From assembly GCA_015499995.1 (NCBI GenBank), contig JADNRV010000298.1, positions 1-58,746 of the forward strand: a stretch of DNA of 58,746 nt, given 5' to 3'. The position numbers and the translations under genes are program-made. A model generated the notes under the pieces. That model had not been told where the DNA came from. It worked only from the letters and a program-made list of their open reading frames with translations, and did not search any database. Numbering within the stretch: the stretch's first letter is position 1; each line of letters starts with the position of its first letter. Below, one piece after another: positions 23,801-34,632 of the stretch. Source of the stretch: Flammula alnicola. Taxonomy: Eukaryota > Basidiomycota > Agaricomycetes > Agaricales > Strophariaceae.

Positions 23801-24563
23801 AATCCAGGAACAGGCTTTCAACTTGCTTCGCAATCTGGCAGAAAACGAAGAGGGCATCGCGATGGTCTTTCGCGAACTGGGCGCTCAAGTACTCGAAAAG
23901 ATTGTGGCAGGCCTTCGGTCGCCATGCGAGGATGTCTTGCTCCAAGCCGCCTTCGCCATCGCCAATCTCGCGAACGGGACCCCTGAGCAACAAGATATGA
24001 TCCTTCATTATCCCGACATGCTCTTGGCATTGCAGAACTGCCTCGCAGAGGCGACGCCCGCCGTCCGACGTCCGTCGGTATCGTGTATATTGGTTCTCGC
24101 GCAGAGTAGGCCAAAGAGAAGGAAGGAGATGAACGACGCGGGGATCATTAGCACGCTGAAGCGGTTGTGTGAGTGGTCCGGTCATAGCGCGCATGGCCCG
24201 GGGCTCGGTCCTGCGAGCAGTGTGGGGAGCTTGGGCATGAGTCTCAGCCCACCCTCCAGCGGAGGACATTGGGATGGGCGGAGTCCGGTACGACTGCCGT
24301 CTTCTACCCATGCGGCGGCCGCTGCAGCGGGTGTTTATGGGAGTTGGGGTGGCAGTGGGTCAATGCACGCACATGCCGCGCCTCATGCGTTGGTGATTGG
24401 ACATGGCGGACATGGGCATGTGCCTGGTGTTGGAAGGCTGCACGGGTACGGAAGTCACCACTCTTGGGCGCCGCACATGTCCCTAGAGGATGATCGCGAT
24501 GTCGTTCAGAGGGCGAGACAAGCATTGGAGTGGTTGGAGCACGGCGAGACGTATATTTCTTGA
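20871..24563 (+). CDS. Armadillo-repeat protein, ARMC8/GID5 (Vid28)-like
   Basis: Large multi-exon gene of ARM helical repeats. The N-terminus MTIPTVTVASLKQVKNTVIG plus NPLAKVRLVKDESFVSTLID resembles ARMC8, the scaffold of the GID/CTLH ubiquitin ligase that presents substrates such as gluconeogenic enzymes in yeast. ARM repeats are clear toward the C-terminus: RQSDDPPLRLNALWAVKNLV, then DEEIQEQAFNLLRNLAENEE, then EDVLLQAAFAIANLANGTPE. A Gly/Ser/Lys/Asp-rich low-complexity insert sits around 23240-23410. The end carries a Gly/His-rich segment (GSMHAHAAPHALVIGHGGHG) before a final helix (RARQALEWLEHGETYIS). The start is chosen for the conserved N-terminus. The intron at 21131-21176 (gtaatc...gcag) restores frame. 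The GID5 assignment rests on motif resemblance only. Confidence 0.72.
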
Positions 24564-25608
24564 TTTCGCTTTCGTTAGGCTGAAAGCTGTTGGGTTTTGC
24601 GCTGGCTTGCTATTGATGTGTCTTTTGTGGACTTTGTTTGTGTACGGTACCTATGAGTCTGTCTAGGTTTGATAATCGATGTATTCGAAAGTAACTGCCG
24701 TGGCTAAGGAAACGTAAGTCCTGCGTCTCGTGCAGACAGAAAGGTGTGTTTGAACGTAGAAAACAAGGTGTAAACGCATATGCCCACAAATCCACGAAGA
24801 AAAAAACAGCAGTGTTTATGGTCTCCATTGGAAAGTCTGAGTTCCCCAAATGCGCATGTACATTCAATATTCGAAGCGTTTAAACATGAATATTAAATCT
24901 TAACGTTTAACCTTTCGCCTGAGTCGGTGTCCGTCCAAGTTGCTTTTGGTCGTCAGCTGCACTCGTGCTCTGAAATTTGTAGCTCCCAAGCGCTAACAAA
25001 AAGGAAACCTCGCACGTAAGCGATAACTTATAAGCTTCAATCGCTGGATCGAAAGTTATTGTAGTCAACATGTGTCTTTGTACCGTTTTTATCGACTTGA
25101 GCATCGTATTTTCCCATGCGTCTACGAAGAAGTGAGGATATGAGGGATAATTCAAATCCGAAACCACAGAAAAACATTAACAGCCAGGGTTTGAAATACA
25201 TACAGACACCTCTGTTAGGTCGTCATCTCAGTAGTTAGATTGGGGAATTTCAGAGCTGTATTTGACTTGGATAGAGTCCTACTTTTCGTTGGGCTCGGAG
25301 GCCACTGTAGTACAACAGATTCACAGAGCCGGTTGCTACCAATTTTTCTGAATTTACTATGGTTAGGCAAGGTCGGTTCTTGTTTTGTGCAAGAGCAAGG
25401 AGCATGAATTCCAGAACACGATGCAGACCATATTCCTTGCGTCGCGAGACGTTTCCCCGCACCAGACGGAAGCAGAATGAGCGAAAGTGGAAATATTCCC
25501 ACGAACAACATGACCCCATTGAATTTTATAATACGGGGTTCCCCAACTTCACGCGTCGTCCACGTCGACTTTCTTTCTTTCCCTTTCCTCCTCCTCTCAT
25601 ACCACAAA
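24564..25608. other. Intergenic between armadillo gene and PDA1
   Basis: No supported gene. Immediately upstream of 25609 the sequence is strongly pyrimidine-rich (CT tracts at about 25565-25600), typical of a fungal promoter/leader for a highly expressed gene. Confidence 0.4.
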
Positions 25609-27269
25609 ATGGCCTCATTGGCGCGCGCTAGACTGGCGAGGAGATTGGTAGGTTCTCTAACACATTTCGGCTATCTGCTTCCGCGGATTTCGCCCTATTT
25701 CATCAGACGGAGTCCCAGAAACCCGTACAAAAACACGAGCTAATACCTTTTCTCTCTTCCAGCCAGCAAGTCTCCGAGTCTATGCTCGCAGCGTTCAGAC
25801 GTCGGCGGACACGACCCAACTGCATGACAAGCCCGCGGACCCTTCACAGCCCATCACCGTCAAGCTCCATGAAGACTCGTTCCACTCGTATCTCTGCGAT
25901 GCCCCTGGACTCGAGGTGCAGATTACGAAGGATGAGCTCTTGACTATGTACAAGCAAATGCAGACCGTCCGTCGCATGGAGATGGCCGCCGACGCTCTCT
26001 ACAAGGCCAAACTCATCCGTGGTTTCTGCCATCTGGCAATCGGACAGGTTCGTATTCACATTCGACCTCATGAAATCATCATTCTGATACCCATTTCTTG
26101 CCCTCTTTTTTGAATCCTTGCGTCTGCAGGAAGCTGTTTCAGTCGGTCTTGAGCATGGCATCGCCAAGAACGACCGCGTCATCACCGCCTACCGTTGCCA
26201 CCCCTACGCCGTTATGCGCGGCGGCAGCATCAAAGGTGTCATCGGCGAGCTTCTCGGACGCCAGATCGGCATGTCCCACGGAAAAGGTGGCTCTATGCAC
26301 ATCTTCACCCCGACCTTCTTTGGCGGCAACGGCATCGTCGGCGCCCAAGTCCCCGTCGGCGCAGGCGTCAGCTTCGCACAGAAATATATGGGCGAGAAGA
26401 CGTGCACGTTTGCACTATACGGAGATGGTGCGAGCAACCAAGGACAAGTCTTCGAGGCATTTAACATGGTATGTCGGTATTCCTTCGTGGGCCTGATACC
26501 TGGTATTGACGTATCGGTATATTAGGCCAAGCTGTGGAACCTCCCGACCGTCTTCGTCTGCGAGAATAACAAGTACGGTATGGGCACGTCCTCTGCCCGC
26601 AGCTCTTCCAACACCGAGTACTTCACACGCGGAGACAAGATCCCCGGTCTTCAAGTCTGTATCAAGCTCATGTTCGTTATCCGGAACCTCCTACTGACGG
26701 CTTTCTTACAGGTCAACGGAATGGATATCATCGCGACCAAACGTGCAGCCGAGTTCGCTAGGAAGTGGGCCGTCGACGAGGAGAAGGGCCCGCTCCTCCT
26801 CGAGTTCGTCACTTACCGCTACGGAGGACACTCGTACGTCGTCCTTTCCTGTCCACGCACGTGACGACATCTTACTAACCGTGTGTGGCCGTGCCTCTAG
26901 GATGTCGGACCCCGGCACGACCTACCGCACGCGCGAAGAAGTGCAGCGCATGCGCAGTACGCAGGACCCGATCCGGGGGCTGCAAAAGTACATCGAGGAA
27001 TGGGGCATCGCGACGGAGCAGGAGCTGAAGCAGTACGACAAGGAGGCGAAGAGCGAGGTCGATGCGGCTGTGGAGGAGGCCAAGGCGAGCCCTGAGCCGC
27101 GCGACGAGGATTTGTGGACGGATATTTATTATAAGGGCACGGCGCCACCCGTGATGAGGGGGAGGGAGAGGGAGGAGGTAAGTGGTCTTTTCTTTTCAGT
27201 TTGTAGGATTTTGGAGCAGTACTGATTTTTTTTTTGTTTGCTTCGGTTTTTTAGGTCCACCGTTATTAG
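25609..27269 (+). CDS. PDA1: Pyruvate dehydrogenase E1 component subunit alpha, mitochondrial
   Basis: Catalyses thiamine-diphosphate-dependent decarboxylation of pyruvate in the mitochondrial pyruvate dehydrogenase complex. The N-terminus [13 protein letters not shown] is a basic targeting presequence, split from the body by an intron ending at 25762. The body shows [20 protein letters not shown] and [14 protein letters not shown], then the active-site region [13 protein letters not shown]. The ThDP/Mg motif runs from [16 protein letters not shown] to [11 protein letters not shown] (GDG...NN). The phosphorylation-loop region [20 protein letters not shown] contains the serines targeted by PDH kinase in other eukaryotes. 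The C-terminus ends EEVHRY after a final 3' intron. Length is about 410 residues, normal for the family. All motifs are intact. Confidence 0.96.
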
Positions 27270-29239
27270 ATTGGCAGTTGATGATGCCTAGATATCCATT
27301 TCTTAGCGTCTCGCGCGTCTAATAGTTATTATCTGCATAGATTTTTTCTCGTTCTCGCCTTCGTCTTGAGGCCTTTTTAATGACACGGTTTATGACATGG
27401 AATCTGCACTTCTTAGTGAGTGATTCACAGAAGCTCACGCTGACGAAGAGATCTCAAGTTTTTGCGAGATTGGACTCGACATGTGTACATGGTAAAGCCC
27501 AATCGTGCGCATAAGTGCTAAGTGTTAAACGTTTAAACAATTGCCAGCTGGCGGATTTTTACCGTATGCCCAGTTCTAAGAAGAATTTCGAATTGGGGTC
27601 TGTGATCATCACGTGCCTTGGGCGCCCCGGCGTTTTCCGGAATGACTGTGACGCACAAAATTCCCTCTACCCACTGCCTCTACAAACACCTGTATTCTGT
27701 ACTTTTCTGGCATTAACACCTCTCAACCCCTGGCAGTGTGTCAACAGTTCAAACGTTCAAACTTCAAGATCAAGCTTCCGTCCTCCGCTTCTCCACTTAT
27801 ATTTTTTGGTCTCTTCAGCTTGTCTTCAGCCATTGACATCGCCTGTGCGCTTCCATTGCTGACAGCCGGTAGGTATATGCGCAGAGCGAAGGTTTTTTCC
27901 CCTCTTCCGAACGCCATGACGTTTCTCTCCCTCTCTCGTCGAATTATTTTATTCCTTCGTTTCTTGCAGGGCAATTTGCACCAGTGGTGTTGAAGTAAGC
28001 TGTCGGCTCAGACTCGGCTGACTACATGGAACCGATAAATGCTTCAATATTCAGTTCTGACGTACTTTGTGATCAACTTTATGGCAGCGGCTCCCGACAT
28101 CTTGACGGCACCCGTCGAACACTGAACGTTTGTTATTGGAAGGAATGACAGTCCTTTACAGACTACATATGTCGGTGGATTTCAAAGTAGTATGTGTTGC
28201 TTTGTTCCTCTCTAACGTAAGTACATGTACAATGATGTCCTGATTTTAGATTTCAATGCTCACTAAACCTTCACCCGCCCTCGGAAAGACTCCGACAACG
28301 CCGTCGGCACGATTACATGAATGTCGAAGTCGGTTTCGGGACTTATGTATAGCGTGGAGAAATCATTTATCGCAAATTGGCAATGACTTCGGTTACCGAA
28401 TTCGCGCGGATTGCTGATTTGGACTGTGGACAGCAGGTGAATCAACAGTTTTCAATCGCCTTGCTTACAAGTCTCAGACATCTCATGATGTGTATGACTC
28501 GCCATTCACGTTCAAGCTGGCGCCGATGGTGGCCTAACTCCAAGGCATATATATTGTTGGCAGATAGTTGTAGTTATATTCATACAAATTTGACATTTTG
28601 AATTGGCGCCAACGAGCGGGTAAATCCGATAAGCGACCGATAGATCTGTGAACGCGGAGGTTTATAACAGTGGCCGAACACAGAATTGTGGTTGAGGTGG
28701 GGTCTAGATCTTCGTACGGCATGAACTAGAAAGTCAATCTAATTTTCGACCACGTATGAATATAATGATACAGCATCTCAAAGTAAGAGGATGCTTTTTC
28801 ACACATGTGACATAGGCAATAAGTATCGGAAGCTATATGAAAACATACTTGGTGTAATCTATGAATGACATAGGCCCCATGCCGAGCAGTCCAATTCTCT
28901 ACATAGACAGTGACAGTGGAAGTTGTATGTAGAACAGGGTTTGACGTTTCTGTGCACCCTGAGCTTCCCGTTGCGGGTCCTTTTGTTCGTATGGAACGGT
29001 GATTCCATCTTATGTTGACACCTCGGAGGACTGCGAACTGAATTTGATGCATGATGGGTTATTAATATAAATTTGGACGCGAAGTCATCCGTTTACTTTC
29101 TTAGAGATGCTTCCAACACGCCTTTCCGTATTTTAGCAGGGTTTGCCCTTCCTCTGCCCTCTTTCCACCCCAAGTCCGTCCTCAGTTTCTCTCTACAGTA
29201 TCGTCCTCTCCGGTGGCTTGACCAGAGCCGTGGGGCACT
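27270..29239. other. Long gene-poor interval
   Basis: No firmly supported gene. A weak spliced possibility exists around 27770-28140: a hydrophobic stretch FFGLFSLSSAIDIACALPLL joins through well-formed introns at about 27870-27969 and 27996-28054 to a short tail. It lacks an ATG in frame, so I do not call it. Confidence 0.35.
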
Positions 29240-29245
29240 TATAAG
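29240..29245 (+). promoter_or_regulatory. TATA-like box of DUF6534 gene
   Basis: TATAAG lies 46 bases before the ATG at 29286. Position and context suit a core promoter element or a short leader, but this is inferred. Confidence 0.4.
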
Positions 29246-29285
29246 CCTAGATCAACTTGGATCCGCCTCTTCAATACCTGAGACG

Positions 29286-31259
29286 ATGTCTTCTGTCCGA
29301 CCAACACTAGATAATACTTGGGGAGCTGCCCTCATTGGTTTAATAATCGCGTCAATGTACGTGTTTCCAGACCTTCTCTGGCACCCTATCCTAACCGCGG
29401 CTAAACTTTCAGGTTATACGGCGTGACGACGCTTCAAATGTACGTGCCGGCAGCGTTTAATTTCCAAGGAGTTGGTTGAGGTGACCTGCCATCCCAGTTA
29501 TATCTACTTCGTCAACTATCCGAACGACACGAGGTGGCTAAAGAGTTTGGTACGCCAGGCTTTCCCTGCTCTTCGCAGCCTCATTCTGAAGTTTATAATT
29601 TATGACATAGGCTACGTCTGCGTGGTACGTCTAATCCTCATGGGAATTACGCAGTCAATTCTGACTCTGCCTTCGATGTAGGATCCTCGACACAATATCC
29701 CTCGGGCTTGTCTGTGATGCGATGTACGGTTACTGTACGTGAAACGGCTATGTTTGGGGCGTAGGACTAATGACGGCCTAAGTGGTGACAGATATCGCTA
29801 ACCCCTTCAATCGTCTGAACGTGAACCGGTGAGAGAGAATCTCCTCGACTTTAGACGACCCATAACGAGACGACCATTACACGTTAGATCTCTAGATGTG
29901 CGTCGTACTTTTTCATTGTTCTACGCCACCTATTCTGACATGAATGGCCTGAAGGTCGATCCTGCAATCATGGTAAATTGTCTTGACGTTATCAGAACTC
30001 GTTAAATGAAGCCTCAACTGAGCGTGGTGCATGGAATAGGGAATCCTAGCGTTTCTGACACATACGTAAGTTGACGCCAGTTTTCCAGAAGTCAAAATGC
30101 TGACCGCATTGCTCAGTTATCTCGGCATTCGGGTATGGAAGGGTAATTGGCCTTAATTTTTGGGGTCATTTATTTGCTTATCATCTTTCACTTTCGTCCA
30201 GTCTGCAATAGAAATAAAATCCTCGGAGCAGCATTGGGACTTCTATCTCTCACTTCCCTAGGTGTGACCTGACCAAATTCTCCTCGTGTTCTGTATACTC
30301 ACGTCAACGGTTATATAAGCTCTCGCTCTTGGTGAGTACTAATTTTTGTTCTCTATTTGTGTCCCATTTTTTAATCAAACGACCAGCTGCATCGATAGTC
30401 TCGTGGGTCTCGCCCGTAGATCGCGAGCGTTTAAACTGACTGTCCCCCTTATAGGTTCCGCTTCAAAGTATGGACGGAAAAAGTATCCCTGAAGGTGCGA
30501 CCTCATTTTTACGATGTATATGTAAAATATTTCGATGAACACAACACTGTAGCCATTGGCACTTGCAGGGACTGTCATGGTTGTTTTCCTCGACACGCTG
30601 ATTGCGACCATCCTATGTGTTTACCTCTTGAAACAAGGGGCCACCGGAAAAGAGTGCGATTCATATTCCTTGTATCAGTCTTTAACAACTTGAAGCTGAT
30701 AGTCTGCGTAATCTAGATTCCGTAGAGTCGTGCGCCGTGTTGTGATATTCGCCATAAACACGGGTTTGGCATCTAGCATCATGTCAACTGTAAACATTGT
30801 CACGGTGAGTCCATATTAATCCCCCTTCGAGAAGTCCGTCCTAATTCCTTGCTAGTTTCTCGCATTCCCAAACACCATGGTCTTCCTAGGATCAAATTTT
30901 ATCTTCACGAAAGGTCAGGAATACGAAGCGTTGGACTTGTCTCCGTGTAATAATATACTGCATCGACAGTCTACGCAAACTGCCTTCTTGCAAATCTCAA
31001 CGTGAGGGAGTCCCTACGCGGAAAGGGACATATTGAGGAAGGTACTCTGTCATTAAACCTGTCAGCGCTTCAGGATCGCACGCTCAGTGCAATTGTCTAT
31101 CGCGAACCCATGGTAAGCATGATCGCAGGATTCTACAATGTTAGCTTGGATTTACCCCCTCTGCACAATTTATCGTCATATTTCTAGAATTCTCATTCCT
31201 CCGCAAATTCGACATTGAGTCCCGATAACAGCAAAGATGAATTGTTCGCTCCTGTATAA
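29286..31259 (+). CDS. DUF6534 seven-helix integral membrane protein
   Basis: About twelve short exons, an extreme intron density typical of this basidiomycete-specific family. Start MSSVRPTLDNTWGAALIGLI, then MLYGVTTLQIYIYFVNYPND and TRWLKSLATSAWILDTISLG are signature segments (TLD start, YF..YP.D..WLK, W.LDT). Later pieces are ISYLGIRVWK/CNRNKILGA, GTVMVVFLDTLIATILCVYL, and the family hallmark RRVVIFAINTGLASSIMSTV, then FLAFPNTMVFLGSNFIFTKV and YANCLLANLNVRESLRG. The last exon ends NSKDELFAPV at 31259. The region around exons 6-7 (29885-30120) is more diverged than usual, so one exon there may be misread. The function of DUF6534 proteins is unknown; they look receptor-like. Confidence 0.82.
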
Positions 31260-32588
31260 CGGCATTTGTTCCGTAAGACACTGACAATCAGTGGGAGCAT
31301 CGGATGGATAGTATTCAGCCGAGTTTCCCACTCTGCGACGGGCGGAAGTGCGAACGCATTGCTATGATGCATCTCTCTGGGCCAGCTATTTATCCTTGCC
31401 GCTCAGCAGCGCATCGTAGGAGATAAGAAGAGAATATGTATAAGGACGGTAGGGCTGGTGTCTGGGATCGGGCGGTCATTTCGTTTTTCTCTGGCAGTCT
31501 TTGGCGCAGCATTTTTGGGCATATTATTATTCTTCCCTGTTAATATATTATTCTACACGGTCCCACCGTGGCCTCCAACATGATCTCACTTTTATACCAG
31601 TACATTCTCGCTCATTTGAGCATCCCTCAACTTATGTAGGAACAGGACCATGGATCTGTGATTTCCATTGTCCTACGAGCCACAGCCCCATGCGCCAATT
31701 CAGGAGCAAAGCACGGAGAAATCGAAAAGTTCACCGAACTTACGATAGACTATTCTATACGATACTTGATAGAACAAGCTGTAGCGAGAACCAGACGGAG
31801 ATTAACGGCCAAACAATAATTGCTTGGTTAGCTAGCAAGTACAATTTTTTTAACATCATCGGAGCGAACACAGGACAACCAGCCTCGAAAAATGGACGGA
31901 CGACTACATTGCTGGCGAATATAACAAACAGGAGGGCTTTGTTGGGCACTGGGCAGTGTAAGAGCGAGAGCAGGTCGAACTCTATTGTCAACAGAAACAA
32001 CGCAAATGAATATCTTGTTTCTTAGCGTAAGGAATTAATGTCACCGACTGATGTTCTATATCGATAGTCTTCATCCGAAGAACAAATAAATTCCCGACAT
32101 TTCTGCATAGACTCAGTACCCGCATCACACATGCAAAGCCACAAACCTTTCCGACGCTGGGGTGGGGGGGTTGTATAAACGGTATGGAATTAGAGAGAAA
32201 CGACCGACCGTCACAGTACACATGCACGTCAAGGCAAAAGGGAAAGGAGGATACACGAACCTAAGTACGTTGTTGTTCGAAAAGGCAGAACGCAGGAAGA
32301 AGAGAGAAAAAATGAACATAATGGACGATAAGCGGCCTACCAATCATCAAGTATTCGCTGGGATCAACCTGTTTTTCCTGGTCATTGGCACAACATATAT
32401 CTCAAAAAGAAGGGACGACAATAAGCAATGGAAACGAGGAAGGGGGGTTTTGATGATGGGACGGACTGATAAGCCTCCGATTATAGGTCTTCATCGACCA
32501 ATCGATTCGTGGGTGCCTTCCTTCCTAACGATGGCAAAATGTAAGTGATATTGACAATGCCGCGTACGTAGCAAAAGACCTACATCGT
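31260..32588. other. Intergenic, no supported gene
   Basis: A 174-residue plus-strand frame (31501-32025) lacks an ATG at its start and any family resemblance. A GC-poor, T-rich stretch near 31500-31560 may be promoter or 3' flank. Confidence 0.35.
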
Positions 32589-34048
32589 TTACAGGAAATC
32601 TTCGGCCCGTGCACGTTTCTTACCACGTGACTCTTCCGCGTGAGCCAGAGAGGGTTCGCTCAATTTTGCGAGGAAGTACTTGGGATGGATCGCGCGATGC
32701 TCGTCCTGCGGATCAAGAAGCTCGTTAGATAAATGAATATGAGAGACAAGACGCAACATACAGGGGAGAAATTAGGATCTTTGAACTTGAGGTCCGTAGG
32801 CTTCTTGAACTCGGGATTCGTCTGCGATACAGCTTGCTTAGGAAGAGTTAACACAGGCTGCCGCACACGTTCTTCTGCACGAGGTGGCTCTAAATGTCCT
32901 TGTGCAGGTGGGTGGGCTTGTGCTAGCGATGGTTGAGAAGGGCCTGGAGCATTTTGTGGGGTTTGGGGAAGAGATTGAGCAGGAGACGCTAAACTGTGTT
33001 GCATTTGGGCAGGCACGAACTGTGGCGGTGGAGGAGGTGAGAAGGGAGTAGGGCCTGGCGGGGCCATCCCTGGTGGCATGAAAGGAGGGGGTGGGAAGGG
33101 CGGACGCCCAAGAGGACCTGGGGGGAAGGGCGGAGCACCAGGTGGAAATCCTGGCATCGGAAAGCCAGGAGGTGGGCTGCGATTTGGAAAACTGTGAGTT
33201 TGCACGTAATAGAATGATAAAAAATGACAACCGACCCGGGTGGAAAGCCTGCCATGAATGGTGGGAATGGAGGCGGTCCGCCAGGGAAAGCGCCGGGTGG
33301 AGGCATTCCTGGCGGGAACATGCCAGGTGGAGGAGCAGGGGACATTGCACCGCTCACAGGAGGTGGCATCGGAGGTGGTGGCGTAGCATATGCCTGCGGC
33401 GCGCCATAGACCGCTCCTGAACTCGACTCCGTTGCTGTTGAGGTTTCTGGTGCAGAGAGACCCATCAGAGCCTTGTGCTCTGCGAGTTGACGACGAAGCT
33501 CTTCCTCCGAGAGCGCTCGGTTTTCCACCTTGGCTCTCTTTGGGGGTGGCTGCGAGATAGAGCCTGCTGATAAGCCGAGTTCAATCTCCTTACGACGCTT
33601 GTAATCAGCGACATCCGGCGCTGGAATTCCTTCCATTCCAAAAATTTCCACTTCGTACCCATCACGGCCTGGCAAAGCATTTTCGATCCGAGGGAGACTT
33701 GGGAGGAAGATGAATGTTAATAAGATTATGACCGTAATGATATTGAAGACGTACTTTTCTGGCTCAAGTTTATGCACTTGTTGGATATGAACAGCCAGTC
33801 CTCCTGCGGTATTGAGTCTTCTGGGGCACATATTACACTTGAAGTGTTTAGCCTTTTGATGCTGCATTAAAACTGTAGACAGACTCAGTGAAAATACATT
33901 CGATGAGTTTCTGAGTCAGACGCACCTTTCTCATCCTCAAACTCGCGCTCACAGTACCAGCACCATGGTCGGATGATCTGAAAGAGTTCAGGACGACAAA
34001 ATAGAGAGATTGTGAGATACTCACCTGCTTATTCTTCTTTTTCGCCAT
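32589..34048 (-). CDS. BuGZ/ZNF207-type C2H2 zinc-finger protein
   Basis: Minus strand, about six exons. N-terminus MAKKKNKQ, then IIRPWCWYCEREFEDE, LMQHQKAKHFKCNMCPRRLN and TAGGLAVHIQQVHKLEPEK form the paired C2H2 fingers of ZNF207/BuGZ. NALPGRDGYEVEIFGMEGIP follows, the conserved post-finger motif. The remainder is a long Pro/Gly/Met-rich low-complexity region (FPPGPLGRPPFPPPPFMPP). The animal protein uses its fingers on microtubules, its disordered Pro-rich region for phase separation, and a GLEBS motif for Bub3. I could not see a clear GLEBS motif here. The last intron (about 32700-32765) adds a basic C-terminal tail (DEHRAIHPKYFLAKLS onward) ending at 32589. Fungal function is unproven. 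Confidence 0.85.
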
Positions 34049-34632
34049 GTGTTATGAGATACAAAGGGGACGTTGGTGGACGTTGGTGGTGAAAATGCGA
34101 GGAGACACAAATGTGTGGGAAATTGCTGAGCGGAGTTTGTAAGTTCTATCTTTTCCCGGCCTTTCCGGCAACAGCTGTCCTGGCCTTGCTCCGCAACTCC
34201 CACCAAGTAATTGAAAGCTTAAAATAACGCGGTACGTTTCTGCGCTTATAAAATATACAGCTGAATAGATTTCACTCCATACCGCGAGGCACCATTCTAG
34301 TATTCCATCCACAGTGAACTAATCAAGCACCCGCGCGTTAAGAATACTTACACTCAGGTCAGCAGCCGATGGAACGGATTCGGACCGATAACCATCTCGA
34401 CGGGTCCACATTCCTTTTGACAATCTCCCTCCTCGCACAGTGCTGGCTAGTGCTGGCCGCAGTTTGCACAGGGTAAATGACCTCGTGTTCGCCGCGTGCT
34501 TTCTGGATGACACACATATACCCTTCCTGGCCAAAAAATGACTCATCCCATCGGGTGGCTGTGACTCGATCCCATCCATAAAAGTCGCCCGCCAATATTG
34601 ACATCCAAAAGCGCTCTAAGAGATCTATTCGC
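34049..34632. other. Divergent intergenic region between BuGZ-like and ABC genes
   Basis: Must hold both promoters. A TATA-like CCATAAAAG occurs about 50 bases before the ABC start codon at 34633. Confidence 0.4.

Noticed and set aside
26204..26467. Antisense frame within PDA1
   Set aside because: Shadow of a GC-rich, strongly conserved coding exon.
27736..28150. Small spliced secreted-type gene
   Set aside because: Introns look good but no in-frame ATG precedes the hydrophobic stretch.
31501..32025. 174-residue plus-strand frame
   Set aside because: No ATG start, composition rich in Ser/Arg/Thr typical of chance frames, no splice support.
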